DNA from: DALYLB01 sp046154695
Lineage (GTDB): Bacteria > Acidobacteriota > Blastocatellia > RBC074
Direction of reading: 5' to 3'
NCBI GenBank assembly: GCA_046154695.1
Contig: JBJXFI010000418.1
Span: forward strand, 1 to 12,341
Length of the DNA: 12,341 bases
Part shown: positions 1 through 8,278 of the stretch, piece by piece
Numbering within the stretch: position 1 is the first letter of the stretch
Layout: each line of letters begins with the position of its first letter
The notes under the pieces: model-generated
Database searches by the model: none
The model's input: only the letters and a program-made list of their open reading frames with translations
What the model was told of the DNA's origin: nothing
Program-made: the position numbers and the translations under genes

Positions 1-202
1 TGGCCGCCTCCGCCTCCGCCACGACTACCGGCATCGGAATAGGCGCTGGCCCTGGTGCGGCAACAGATGATGGCTGCGCATTTGAATTGGGCGGAGAGGG
101 CGCCTGCGCGTTTGTGGTTACAACCCATAGAGCGCATATTGCGATCATCGTCAGCAGCGCTCGCCCCCTTTTTCTCCATCGCGGTGTGTTCGTTCTGTTC
201 AT
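1..202 (-). CDS. N-terminus of exported protein (partial, runs off left edge)
   Basis: An open frame starts at the ATG at 202 on the minus strand and runs without a stop to the window edge (67 codons seen). The product begins with a basic stretch (RWRKRGR, residues 9-15) and a hydrophobic core (ALLTMIAICALWVV, about 15-28). An NAQA site follows, so signal peptidase I cleavage near residue 34 is likely. After that comes a Pro/Ala/Ser-rich segment (APGPAPIPMP), then an Ala/Glu-rich start (VVVAEAEAA) that could lead into a helix or coiled coil. This layout occurs at the front of large periplasmic-domain MscS channels, which would suit the neighbourhood, but too little is visible to name it. It lies 54 nt after the stop of the 256-aa gene on the same strand, so they may be co-transcribed. 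No strong ribosome binding site is visible, only the purine-rich AAAGAAAAGAAAG just before the start. Confidence 0.6.
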   Translation of the reverse strand, partial: MNRTNTPRWRKRGRALLTMIAICALWVVTTNAQAPSPPNSNAQPSSVAAPGPAPIPMPVVVAEAEAA

Positions 203-256
203 TTCTTTCTTTTCTTTGTGCAGATTGCCCCCCTTTTCTAAAGCTCCGCCGGCGAT

Positions 257-1027
257 TCATGCCGGAACCAGCGCGGTGCGAAAGCCCAGCAGCGCCCAGT
301 CCGAATCGGTTTCGATCTCGTGGATGAAGGAGAAGTCACCCGGCGCATTGGAGCCGACGGCATAGCATTTGGCGCTGCCGTCCTCGTCGCGGTAAAAGCC
401 CAGTTCCCGGGATTCGGTCATGCTCCATTCACGGTGAAAGACGGCGCCGATGAGATTGAAGAGAACGGGCGGGCAGATCGTCAGCCGATAGCCCGCCGGC
501 ATCAGCGAACGGGCTTTCCAATCATCGGTGACGAGATTGACGAAGCCGCGCAGGGCCGCATAGTTGTGGCCATAGCGCGTGTCGGAGATCAAACCCGCTC
601 GTTCAAGATAAGGCGCGAAGGGATCCGCCGCCGGTTCAAACCCATAGGGCGTGCCGTAAAACTGCCGGTTGCCGGGCAGGTAGCGGGGCTTGGGCGTGGT
701 CTCGACCCCGACGATGCGCCCCTGGTGGAGCCGGTGGCCGTCCATAATCGCGTTGTAGGAGCTCGTTTTTCGATACTCGTGCCCCTTCAAATCCTGCATG
801 AGCATCGGATAGAGCCGCGCGCGGTAATCGTCGGTGTCGATGTGAACCGCCGCTTCCGAGGGGATGATGTGCCATTCGATATTGAACCGCGCCAGGTGCG
901 CGGCGATCGGCGCAGAGACTTCAAACGCCGCGATCGCCTCGGGCGCGATCAACTCCGTCTCCGGCGCCAGCCCGAAGAACTCGCGGAGCCGGCTCTCTCG
1001 CTCTTTTATCCAGATCCAGTCATTCAT
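257..1027 (-). CDS. Conserved-looking cytoplasmic protein of unknown function, 256 aa
   Basis: I do not recognise this family. The frame is open for 256 codons from the ATG at 1027, with GAGGAAAGG 11-19 nt upstream as a distant ribosome binding site. There is no signal peptide and no clear membrane span. The protein is mixed alpha/beta in character and rich in Tyr, Trp, Phe and Arg. Visible landmarks are an acidic N-terminal helix (KERESRLREFFGL), a Tyr/His-rich middle (HEYRKTSSYNAIMDGHRLHQG, about 83-103) and a C-terminal part with alternating acidic and aromatic residues (GFYRDEDGS, HEIETDSDW). I see no P-loop, helix-turn-helix or metal-binding cluster. It begins 53 nt after the last remnant of the broken efflux operon and may once have been that operon's distal gene, or may now be read through from the tetR promoter. 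The frame is judged real because of its length, ordinary residue composition and its place in a same-strand series. Confidence 0.7.
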   Translation of the reverse strand: MNDWIWIKERESRLREFFGLAPETELIAPEAIAAFEVSAPIAAHLARFNIEWHIIPSEAAVHIDTDDYRARLYPMLMQDLKGHEYRKTSSYNAIMDGHRLHQGRIVGVETTPKPRYLPGNRQFYGTPYGFEPAADPFAPYLERAGLISDTRYGHNYAALRGFVNLVTDDWKARSLMPAGYRLTICPPVLFNLIGAVFHREWSMTESRELGFYRDEDGSAKCYAVGSNAPGDFSFIHEIETDSDWALLGFRTALVPA

Positions 1028-1080
1028 TTTCGGTCGAACCTTTCCTCGGCATGCCCGCCTGAGCCAATGCCGTCATGCCC

Positions 1081-1289
1081 TCATTGGTTGTTCGTCACGG
1101 TCTGTCTCTCCAGGCGGGGCGCCATTTGATCATTGGCCACGGTAATCCGATTGACTTCCAGCGTCGAGGCGACCGCGCGCTGATAATCGGCCAGCGCCTT
1201 GTTCAGATCGGTCTGCGCTTGCAATTCGCGCCCGCGCGCGCCCACGCCTCGGCGAAGCGGCGCCGCAGCCCGGCGGCGAGATTCGCCCG
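1081..1289 (-). pseudogene. C-terminal remnant of a TolC-like outer membrane efflux factor
   Basis: The frame ending with the TGA at 1081 reads RELQAQTDLNKALADYQ, then AVASTLEVNRI. This is the pattern of the last helix of TolC/OprM-family outer membrane factors: a periodic Ala/Leu/Gln helix, then an ALADYQRAxxxTLE motif and a short tail. Only about 50 residues of a protein normally 420-500 aa long remain. There is no start of its own. The preceding remnant runs in another frame, so the join near 1240-1290 is out of frame and its right edge is approximate. The order (fusion protein, permease, outer membrane factor) is the normal order of such an operon, so these are leftovers of one tripartite pump. 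Family assignment rests on motif memory, not a search. Confidence 0.55.
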
Positions 1290-1523
1290 GCGCTGCCGGA
1301 GCCCGCCCCACAACGGCAATTCGCCGAAGTCCTCAAAGAGCGAATAGAAGACCGGCACCGCCAGCAGCGTCAGCAGCAAACAAAGCGACTGCCCGCCGAC
1401 CACCAGCACGCCGATCGAGCGATTGGTTCCCGACCCCGGCCCGCTGGAAACCACCAGCGGCACCATTCCCGCCACCAGCGCGATGGTCGTCATCAGAATC
1501 GGGCGCAGACGGTCGCGGTTCGC
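1290..1523 (-). pseudogene. C-terminal remnant of an RND efflux permease (AcrB/HAE1 type)
   Basis: In frame with the ATG at 1733, residues about 71-140 read NRDRLRPILMTTIALVAGM, then an SSGPGSGTNRSIG loop and LLTLLAVPVFYSLFED. This is the strongly conserved end of HAE1-type RND permeases: RLRPILMT before transmembrane helix 11, the GxG loop, and the last helix ending in VPVFYSL. A whole permease is about 1,000-1,050 aa, so more than 90 percent of the gene is missing. It is fused in frame to the start of the membrane-fusion lipoprotein, giving a 176-codon hybrid frame (1733-1203). Such a product could enter the membrane but could not pump, since it lacks the periplasmic porter domain and the proton-relay helix. 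Edges at both joins are approximate. Confidence 0.8.
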
Positions 1524-1733
1524 CTGCAGGTAGGCGGCCATCTCCCGCGTGACCGCCTCAGCGGCCCCAACCGCAACCGGCGCCAGCCGGACCTCCTCTT
1601 TCGGCTTCGCCCCGTCCGGTTTCGAACGACCGCAACCGGCCAGCGCCACCGCGACGACAAGCGAACAACCCAGCCCCGCGACTCCAAACCCAATCTTGCG
1701 ACCCTGAAATAAAATCCGCATTCGTTCTCTCAT
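1524..1733 (-). pseudogene. N-terminal remnant of an RND membrane-fusion lipoprotein (HlyD/AcrA type)
   Basis: The ATG at 1733 overlaps the tetR stop (ATGA). It opens a typical periplasmic adaptor start: basic residues, a hydrophobic segment (FGVAGLGCSLVVAVALAG) and a lipobox LAGC with Cys34 as the lipidation site. A charged linker follows, then VRLAPVAVGAAEAVTREM and AYLQA, the entry to the first beta-hairpin of HlyD/AcrA-type adaptors. At about residue 70 the sequence switches to RND permease tail. In intact adaptors a TGSL-like stretch usually follows the LQA-type end, whereas permeases carry an EANRDRL-type stretch, so the join lies near the shared 'A' codon. About 300 residues of the adaptor and nearly all of the permease are gone. 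The tight overlap with tetR shows that the ancestral operon was regulator first, then the pump. Confidence 0.75.
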
Positions 1734-2428
1734 TTCCGTTTTTTGCTCCCGGCTCTTTCGGCCGCGCCGTGCCCGTTGGATGCGACGCTGCGCATTCCAT
1801 CGAGGAACAGGCCGGTGAATTGCTCGACCGCCTGCTCGTCGCTGATCCGCAGCGAATCGGCGCCAAACAACATCGTCAGCAACGCGTGATAATTGAGCTG
1901 CGACAGATAGGCATGCACGGCGGCTTGCGGGCTGCGGCGGCGAAACGCGCCTTCACGCTGCCGCCGCCTGATGTAATCGCACAGGAATTTGTCCATCCCC
2001 TCCATTCGCCTGGCGCGAAATTCCCGCGACATCGCATGGTCCTCCAGCGCCGAATAGAGCATCAATCGCAAAAAATCGACATTCTCCCGGTAATACTTCA
2101 GCGTCCTGGCGGCAAGCGATCGAAAAAGCGCCTCGTCATCCCGGCGCTCGGCATGCAGGCGCAGCTCCTCGAGAAACTCCTCCCCATCCACCTCCTTCGC
2201 CTTGAATTCCAGAATGGCCGCATACAAATCTTCCTTCCCCGCAAAATGCTGAAAGACAAGCGCCTCCGTGACCCCCGCCGCCCGCGCGATCTCCCTCGTG
2301 GTCGCGCCTCGAAACCCCTTCCGCGAAAAGATCCCTATCGCCACCTGAATCAATTGCTCCCGGCGACCCTCCCCCGTAAGTCGGCTCCGATGCCCCGCTC
2401 CCGCCGCTTTCCCGCTTTTCCTCGGCAC
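1730..2428 (-). CDS. TetR/AcrR-family transcriptional repressor
   Basis: A 232-aa protein starting at GTG (2428) with a textbook ribosome binding site, AAAGGAGGG, just upstream. The N-terminal DNA-binding domain is clear: residues about 22-68 contain LIQVAIGIFSRKGFRGAT, then TREIARAAGVTEALVFQHFAGKEDLY, the TetR helix-turn-helix and the start of helix 4. The C-terminal part is helical and acidic/aromatic, as expected for the ligand-binding and dimer domain. The tail (ERAGSKKRK) is basic. It sits behind a perfect inverted repeat (2459-2486), which suggests autoregulation, and its stop overlaps the start of the efflux adaptor remnant. It therefore originally controlled an RND pump, sensing toxic compounds or pump substrates. 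The pump is now broken but the regulator frame is intact, so it may still control itself or other loci. Confidence 0.93.
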   Translation of the reverse strand: MPRKSGKAAGAGHRSRLTGEGRREQLIQVAIGIFSRKGFRGATTREIARAAGVTEALVFQHFAGKEDLYAAILEFKAKEVDGEEFLEELRLHAERRDDEALFRSLAARTLKYYRENVDFLRLMLYSALEDHAMSREFRARRMEGMDKFLCDYIRRRQREGAFRRRSPQAAVHAYLSQLNYHALLTMLFGADSLRISDEQAVEQFTGLFLDGMRSVASNGHGAAERAGSKKRK

Positions 2429-2458
2429 TGCTCCCTCCTTTTGCCGGCTTCCCGGCAG

Positions 2459-2486
2459 GTAACTTAGTAAGCACTTACTAAGTTAC
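2459..2486. promoter_or_regulatory. Perfect 13-bp inverted repeat, likely TetR operator
   Basis: The half-site GTAACTTAGTAAG and its exact reverse complement are separated by two bases (CA). The core TTAGTAAG/CTTACTAA is of the kind bound by TetR/AcrR dimers. It ends 31 bp upstream of the tetR GTG start. A TTGACA (minus strand, 2513-2508) lies further upstream, but no good -10 box is seen 17 nt away, so the promoter itself is not resolved. Binding here would block tetR and, formerly, the pump genes. Confidence 0.8.
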
Positions 2487-2524
2487 CGTGCCAGCCATGC
2501 AAGAAATTGTCAATCAATGGCTCG

Positions 2525-2548
2525 CGGGCCGGAGGGGCCTCCGGCCCG
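2525..2548 (-). terminator. GC-rich hairpin after the MscS gene
   Basis: An 11-bp perfect stem (CGGGCCGGAGG / CCTCCGGCCCG) with a 2-base gap at the centre lies 6 nt beyond the stop of the minus-strand channel gene at 2555. No clear run of T follows on the minus strand, so it may be a weak terminator or a stabilising 3' hairpin. It separates the channel cluster from tetR. Confidence 0.5.
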
Positions 2549-2554
2549 GCGGGA

Positions 2555-3478
2555 CTATTTCTTGTCGGGATGGGGGGCGTTGTCGCGCATGCGGATGTCG
2601 AAGACGGGCGTTTCGACCAGATGCACGGTCATCGAGGCCATGCTCACCTTGCCCTCGGTCTCGTCGAACTCCTCGAGCAGGCGCATAAATAGCCGGTCTT
2701 TGGTGATTCGCCGCCGTTTGTAATCCACGACGTAGCGGAGGGTGAATTCGAGCCAGTTGTCGTTGGCGATCAGCGTCACCGAAGGCTCGACCATGGCGTT
2801 TTCGACCAGATAGAGGCTGGTCATCTTGTCCCAGGCCCGGATGGCCTTCTCCGAATATTCGCCCACGACTTCCCGGGCGACGCGCTCCATGATCGCGCGC
2901 GTCAGTTTGCGGTCGCTGCCGTACTTGATCGGCAGGATGATCTCATCCCAGAGAAACGGAAAATCTCCTGAATAGTTGAAGACCGGCTCCTTGAACACGA
3001 AGCTGTTGGCGATGCGCACCACGCGCCCGCTATAGAGATCTCCCTTGACCCACTCGCCGACCTCCATCAACGTCGTGCGCAGAATGCTGACGTCGATCAC
3101 ATCGCCCTTGATGCCGCCGAGCTGCACGCGGTCCCCCGTGTTGTAAAAGCCGGCGAACGAGATCGCGAACCAGCCGGCCACGCTGGCGATCACCTCCTGC
3201 AGCGCGAAGGCGATTCCGGCGCCCGCCACGCCGAACGCGACGGTCAGCCCGCCCAGGCGATTGCTGTACACATTCGCGACGACGAAGATTGCGACGACAT
3301 AACTGAGAAACGTGACGAACTTGCGGGTGCGATAGCGAATCTCGGTGTCCTTGATCAGGCGCGTCATCGAGCGCTTCACAAGGCGCGTGACGGTCGCGAC
3401 GATCAGCAGGCCGACGACCGCCGCCACGAATTTTCCGATGGTCGGATCGAAGAGCCAGCGGTCCGCGAAATCTGTCAT
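2555..3478 (-). CDS. MscS-family mechanosensitive ion channel (channel C)
   Basis: A 307-aa protein from the ATG at 3478, chosen because AAGGAGGAG lies 7 nt upstream; an in-frame ATG at 3514 has no such site. Small-conductance mechanosensitive channels open under membrane tension and release solutes in the inner membrane. Membrane segments are at about residues 15-33 and 53-72. The pore-lining third helix is at about 78-110, with the Gly/Ala-rich AFGVAGAGIAFALQEVI and a second half VAGWFAISFAGF. The MscS beta-domain follows directly (YNTGDRVQLGGIKGDVIDV, 112-130) with ANSFVF near 158-163 in place of the usual PNS. The alpha/beta cytoplasmic domain continues to a polar tail (HPDKK). It is the last gene before the 2525 hairpin and 150 nt after the previous channel gene, so it may share that transcript. 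Which solute or stimulus it answers to cannot be told. Confidence 0.93.
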   Translation of the reverse strand: MTDFADRWLFDPTIGKFVAAVVGLLIVATVTRLVKRSMTRLIKDTEIRYRTRKFVTFLSYVVAIFVVANVYSNRLGGLTVAFGVAGAGIAFALQEVIASVAGWFAISFAGFYNTGDRVQLGGIKGDVIDVSILRTTLMEVGEWVKGDLYSGRVVRIANSFVFKEPVFNYSGDFPFLWDEIILPIKYGSDRKLTRAIMERVAREVVGEYSEKAIRAWDKMTSLYLVENAMVEPSVTLIANDNWLEFTLRYVVDYKRRRITKDRLFMRLLEEFDETEGKVSMASMTVHLVETPVFDIRMRDNAPHPDKK

Positions 3479-3628
3479 ATCTTTTCTCCTCCTTGCCCAA
3501 CTGTTCAACCCCAAACCATAAATGGGATTGAATCGGCGATTGTCCGTCAGATCTTCCCAAGGCGATTTCGATTCCCGAAATATATTGAGACTGCCTCGTT
3601 TGACCCGAGCCGTTTCGCCTCTTATTCG

Positions 3629-4483
<855 letters not shown>

Positions 4484-4501
4484 ACGCTTTGTCTCGCGGA
4501 G

Positions 4502-7303
4502 TTAGAGCAGATTACGGCGATAGAGCGCCTCCTTCACGACGCGCAAGGCTTCCGGGCGGACGCGAAACCCGATTCTGTGGGGATCTTCCTCGATGATCTC
4601 CCGTGCCCGGAGTTCGTCAATCTGGGCCTGGCTCGCGGCCAGGGACTTCTGAAAAATCGTGGCGCACTCTTCCGGCGTCAGGCTGCCGTGCTGCAGGACG
4701 GCGACGAGGGTGAACAGGTCGTCCGTGTCCAGCGCGTCAATGATGGGCGTCAGATCGGGCGCGGCCAGCGGCTTCATCGACAGCCCGCCCGCCTGCGCCG
4801 CGTCGATCTGGCCGAGCCAGATTTCAAAGGCCGTGCGAAAGACGCCAGCCGACTCCTTGGCCAGTTCGTCGAAGACAATTCGTTCCGGGTCGGCCTGTCC
4901 GCGCAGCCGGTTTCTGACCCTGCTGGCGAGGGTGCGCTCTTCGGGCGGCAGCGAGAATTGCAATCGCAGCCCCGACAGGTTGTGCCGCAGCAGGATCGCG
5001 TCGCGCAGCGCGTCGCGCGTCGCGCTCGCCGCGTTGATGCGGTGCGAAAAGCTCTGCCCGAGCGACACGGCCGCGTCGAGAAAGCGAAACGCGATCTGGT
5101 TCGTCACGACAATCCAGAGGGTGTTCCGGCATGTCGCGGCGATCAGCTTTTGCAATTCGCGCATCGCGGCGTAATGCCCGATCTGCCGCAGGAACGAGCG
5201 TTCCATCTCTTCCAGAATCAGGACGCGGCGCTGTTGATTGAGCGAGCGCTCGAGGTCCGCCGGATCGTCGAGCCCGAGCAGCGCCGCCAGAAACTCGCGC
5301 AACCGCGCGGCGTTCGACAAACGCTCGCTGAATTCGCCCCGAACGACCTCCAGCCCTTCCAGCGGGCGCTTCATCGCGCAATTGATGAGGCTCGACTTGC
5401 CGCTGCCGCGTTCGCCGATAATCAGCACTGCCACCGGACGGCCCGCTTCCCACATTCCGCGCGCTTCGGCGATCGCCTCCATTTCGCGCTCGCGCCCGAC
5501 CAGGAAGCGCGGGTCCTGCACGGCTTCAAAGCGGAACAGGCGGCGGTAGATCGCGGGCAGCTCCTTTTCGCCCAGATCGACGGTGAACTCCTGCGGCAGA
5601 AACGGCCGCTTGACGATTTCAGAAATTCCCGCCGTCCCCTCCGGCACCCAGCCGATGGAGACGAGAAAGCGGTGCCCCAAATCCTGCAGTGTGCTCCACG
5701 CCAGGCCGATTCCACGTTTCGCCGCGGCAACCGCATTCCGGCTGACGGTCGCCGCGGCCTGCCGCGTGCTTTGCTGGCCGAGGTAGGCGAGCGCGCCGAG
5801 CCGGTTCCGGCTCAGGATCAGCCGGTTCTCATCGAAGACCGCGGCCATTGTCCGGGCGAGAAGGGCGTCGGCCTCCTTCAGGTCCGCCGCCGCCTCGCCG
5901 CGATGGAATTCGAGCAGCGAGAGCGCGTTCTGCAATGCCTCCTGTTCGATCCGCGGGTCGCGCTTCTGCTCCTCCTTGTCCGCGCTCAGGCCGAAGGCGA
6001 CGACTTCGCGCGCCTGTTCGACCTCCCTCACGATCCGGTAATGCTCCGTCTCGACCGCTTGCAGAATGTCTCTGACCTCGCCGCGCCCGCTGCGCTCGAA
6101 GGCCTCATAGGCCGTCTCGGCCGGATGCAGCTCCCGCGCCTTCATACGGCGGGGCGGCAGCGCGTGAAACTTCGTCAAAATCCGCACCGTCGGCGGCAGC
6201 GTTTGCAGCGCGCTTCTCAGGCTGCCATCGAGCTCCGCGACCCGGCTCGCCGCCGGAACGATGTCGGTCCTTGGCGGCGGGACTTCCGTCTGCCCTTCCC
6301 CCGCCTGACGCTGGCGCAGCCAGCCGGTGAAGCCATCCATCTCGGCCAGCAGATTCGCGCGCTCCTGCGCCAGGCTCTCCAGGCTCCGACGGCCCATGTT
6401 CAGGATGGCGTCTTCGTTCCTTTCCAGCGCTCGCTCGAGGCCGATTTCGGCTTCGAGCGAGCGCGATTGCTCGCCCCAGTGCGTGAGGTTGGCTGTCCGT
6501 TCATCGCCGAAACCGGAAGGTCTGACTTTTCGCCGCCATACCACGCCATCGAGAATGCGTTCTGCCAGACGACGCTTCGTGATCTCGGGCCATTTGCGCC
6601 ATGCCGACAGACTGCTCTCGGCCTGCTTCACCAATACGGCGTAACTCTCCGCTTCCTGCTTCAGCGCCTCGGCCTCGCGTTTTTGGGGCGGCTCTCCCCG
6701 CGCCGCGGCGTCGAGCGCCTCGCGCCGCACCTCCCAGTCCCTGCGCAACTGTTGAATCGCCCGCGCCAGAACCAGCAGATATTCGCCCTCGGCCTTCGCG
6801 CGTCGATTCGCCAGCCGCCCCGCTTCATCGACCACGATGGCCCGGATGGACAGGGGGCGCTCTTTTCGTCGCAGCCGGGCGAATCGCCGCGCGGATCCTC
6901 CGGCAACCAGGTGCCCCAACAGCCCGAATGCCTGCGTCCCGCTCGCACCGATCGATTCCGGCAATGCCCTGATCAGCTCTTCCAGGCCGCGATCATAACT
7001 CTCGAGCGCGATCATCGCCCGCCTGTATGGCCGGCGGCGCTCCCATTGCGTGTACGGCTCATCGAGCAGGGCGCGCCCCGCTTCCTCCCGCGCCTTCCGA
7101 AACGCATCGAGCCCGGCCGCTTCGAGGGCGGCGGGCGCCGTGGCATTGAGCTGTTTGATCTGACTTTCGAGAATGCCCTGCAGGTCGCGCCAGCAGCTCT
7201 CCAGGTCTGCGATCAACCGTTCGTTCGACGAGTCGAGGCGAACCAGCAGCCTCGACCAGAGATCCTCCAACTGTGAGTCCGTCTTCAGAGAGAAATTTGC
7301 CAT
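4502..7303 (-). CDS. Large coiled-coil protein with AAA/STAND-type P-loop ATPase and winged-helix-like C-terminus
   Basis: A 933-aa protein if it starts at the ATG at 7303; an in-frame ATG at 7399 adds 32 residues of non-protein-like sequence. Neither has a good ribosome binding site. Residues 1-560 are mostly charged alpha-helix with many Glu/Arg/Ala/Leu heptad-like stretches and no clear membrane span. The P-loop module starts with FLVGREREMEAI (600-611), typical of the lead into AAA_16/STAND domains. It has Walker A GERGSGKS (630-637), Walker B VLILEE (694-699) and a sensor-1-like IVVTNQ (731-736, Asn735). Residues about 850-933 look like a winged-helix domain. The protein thus probably uses ATP to switch state and relay a signal. 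It lies between mechanosensitive channel genes and is closely followed by one (18 nt). I know no characterised member of this architecture; regulator, scaffold or defence roles are possible. Confidence 0.85.
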   Translation of the reverse strand: MANFSLKTDSQLEDLWSRLLVRLDSSNERLIADLESCWRDLQGILESQIKQLNATAPAALEAAGLDAFRKAREEAGRALLDEPYTQWERRRPYRRAMIALESYDRGLEELIRALPESIGASGTQAFGLLGHLVAGGSARRFARLRRKERPLSIRAIVVDEAGRLANRRAKAEGEYLLVLARAIQQLRRDWEVRREALDAAARGEPPQKREAEALKQEAESYAVLVKQAESSLSAWRKWPEITKRRLAERILDGVVWRRKVRPSGFGDERTANLTHWGEQSRSLEAEIGLERALERNEDAILNMGRRSLESLAQERANLLAEMDGFTGWLRQRQAGEGQTEVPPPRTDIVPAASRVAELDGSLRSALQTLPPTVRILTKFHALPPRRMKARELHPAETAYEAFERSGRGEVRDILQAVETEHYRIVREVEQAREVVAFGLSADKEEQKRDPRIEQEALQNALSLLEFHRGEAAADLKEADALLARTMAAVFDENRLILSRNRLGALAYLGQQSTRQAAATVSRNAVAAAKRGIGLAWSTLQDLGHRFLVSIGWVPEGTAGISEIVKRPFLPQEFTVDLGEKELPAIYRRLFRFEAVQDPRFLVGREREMEAIAEARGMWEAGRPVAVLIIGERGSGKSSLINCAMKRPLEGLEVVRGEFSERLSNAARLREFLAALLGLDDPADLERSLNQQRRVLILEEMERSFLRQIGHYAAMRELQKLIAATCRNTLWIVVTNQIAFRFLDAAVSLGQSFSHRINAASATRDALRDAILLRHNLSGLRLQFSLPPEERTLASRVRNRLRGQADPERIVFDELAKESAGVFRTAFEIWLGQIDAAQAGGLSMKPLAAPDLTPIIDALDTDDLFTLVAVLQHGSLTPEECATIFQKSLAASQAQIDELRAREIIEEDPHRIGFRVRPEALRVVKEALYRRNLL

Positions 7304-7456
7304 CGTAGTGTGGTACCGATGCTCCCGCGCCGGCTTTTCAGACGAGGAGCCTGGCGCAATGCCCCTCGCATGCGGGCCGGCATTCAGCTTGCGTTCCATC
7401 CGCGGGTGCGCGACGCCCCCAAGGCGGGCGCCGTCGTGGTTTGCCGATGAGACCGG

Positions 7457-8278
7457 CTATTCGATCACATTCTCCATCAACATCGTGTTCGGGAACGTGA
7501 TCTCGCGGCCCTCGCTTTCGACGGTCGTTCCCACGGGGCCGATCGAAACGACGCGGCCGCTGACTCCCTGCACCCGAATCTCGCGCCCCGCCGGAAAGTG
7601 CTCGCGGATGAAAGCGCCGGCCAGAATATTGGAGACGACCGCGCGGCTGCCCAGCCCCAGGGCGAGCGCCATCGCCAGACCGAGCGAGATGATCAGCACC
7701 GTGAAAACATTGGTCAGAATGTCGGTCCGCACTCCCAACTGCGCCAGTGAAAGAATGACGACGATCAGGGCCAGAAAATATCTGGTGAACATCCCAAGCG
7801 CCGAGGCATATTCCAGCCCGGCGTTCTTTGCCGCCGCCGCCGCCGATCCCGCAAGCAATCGCGCCACCGCCAGACCGATCAGAAAGATCAACGCCGCGCC
7901 GATCAAATTCGGCAGATACGCGACGAACTCGCCGACAAGCTGCGACACGTAAAGGAGCCGCAGCGTTTCCAGCGTCGGCACGAGAAACAGGATCAGGATC
8001 ACCCAGTAGAGCACGCGACTGACAAGCTGCGCCGGCGGACGCTTGATCCCCAGCTCGGCGAGGGTCCCAATGACGCCCCGGCGCTCGGCGGCCTGGTTCA
8101 TGCCCAGCGCTTCCAGCAGCCTGGTCAGGACCTTCTCCGCGACCTTCGCCGCGATCCAGCCAATCAGCAGAATCAGCAGCGCGCTCACCAGATTCGGCAG
8201 AAAATCGGCGGCCTTGCGAATGATGTCGCTCAACGCGGTGTTCAAGGCGGAGACTATGGTTTGATAGATTCTATTCAT
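7457..8278 (-). CDS. Compact mechanosensitive channel with conserved TM-helix repeats (CmpX-like; channel A)
   Basis: A 273-aa membrane protein from the ATG at 8278, which has GGGAGGAG 8 nt upstream and overlaps the previous stop (ATGA). It carries two copies of a repeated membrane unit: FLPNLVSALLILLIGW (26-41) and YLPNLIGAALIFLIGL (121-136). This is the pattern of the conserved TM-helix repeat (PF05552) found in CmpX-like proteins. Further spans lie near 87-104, 162-182 and 190-209. The pore-like helix (LGLAMALALGLGSRAVVSNI, 199-218) leads to a short beta-domain (AGREIRVQGVSGRVVSIG). The protein stops just after FPNTMLMENVIE, so it lacks the C-terminal alpha/beta vestibule of classical MscS, as is usual in this group. 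It is third in the sigma factor operon, so it probably depends on that promoter. Confidence 0.9.
   Translation of the reverse strand: MNRIYQTIVSALNTALSDIIRKAADFLPNLVSALLILLIGWIAAKVAEKVLTRLLEALGMNQAAERRGVIGTLAELGIKRPPAQLVSRVLYWVILILFLVPTLETLRLLYVSQLVGEFVAYLPNLIGAALIFLIGLAVARLLAGSAAAAAKNAGLEYASALGMFTRYFLALIVVILSLAQLGVRTDILTNVFTVLIISLGLAMALALGLGSRAVVSNILAGAFIREHFPAGREIRVQGVSGRVVSIGPVGTTVESEGREITFPNTMLMENVIE

Noticed and set aside
320..1129. A 269-codon plus-strand frame opposite the 256-aa protein gene.
   Set aside because: The composition is Arg/Val/Asp-rich with repetitive character and no motif. The minus-strand frame has a start, a ribosome binding site and more normal composition. I cannot fully exclude the plus frame since the minus product is also unrecognised.
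2484..2513. TTGACA at 2513-2508 (minus strand) as a promoter for tetR.
   Set aside because: The -35 box is a perfect match, but the hexamer 17 nt away (CACGGT) is a poor -10 box, and the next better one is 22 nt away. Not listed as a promoter.
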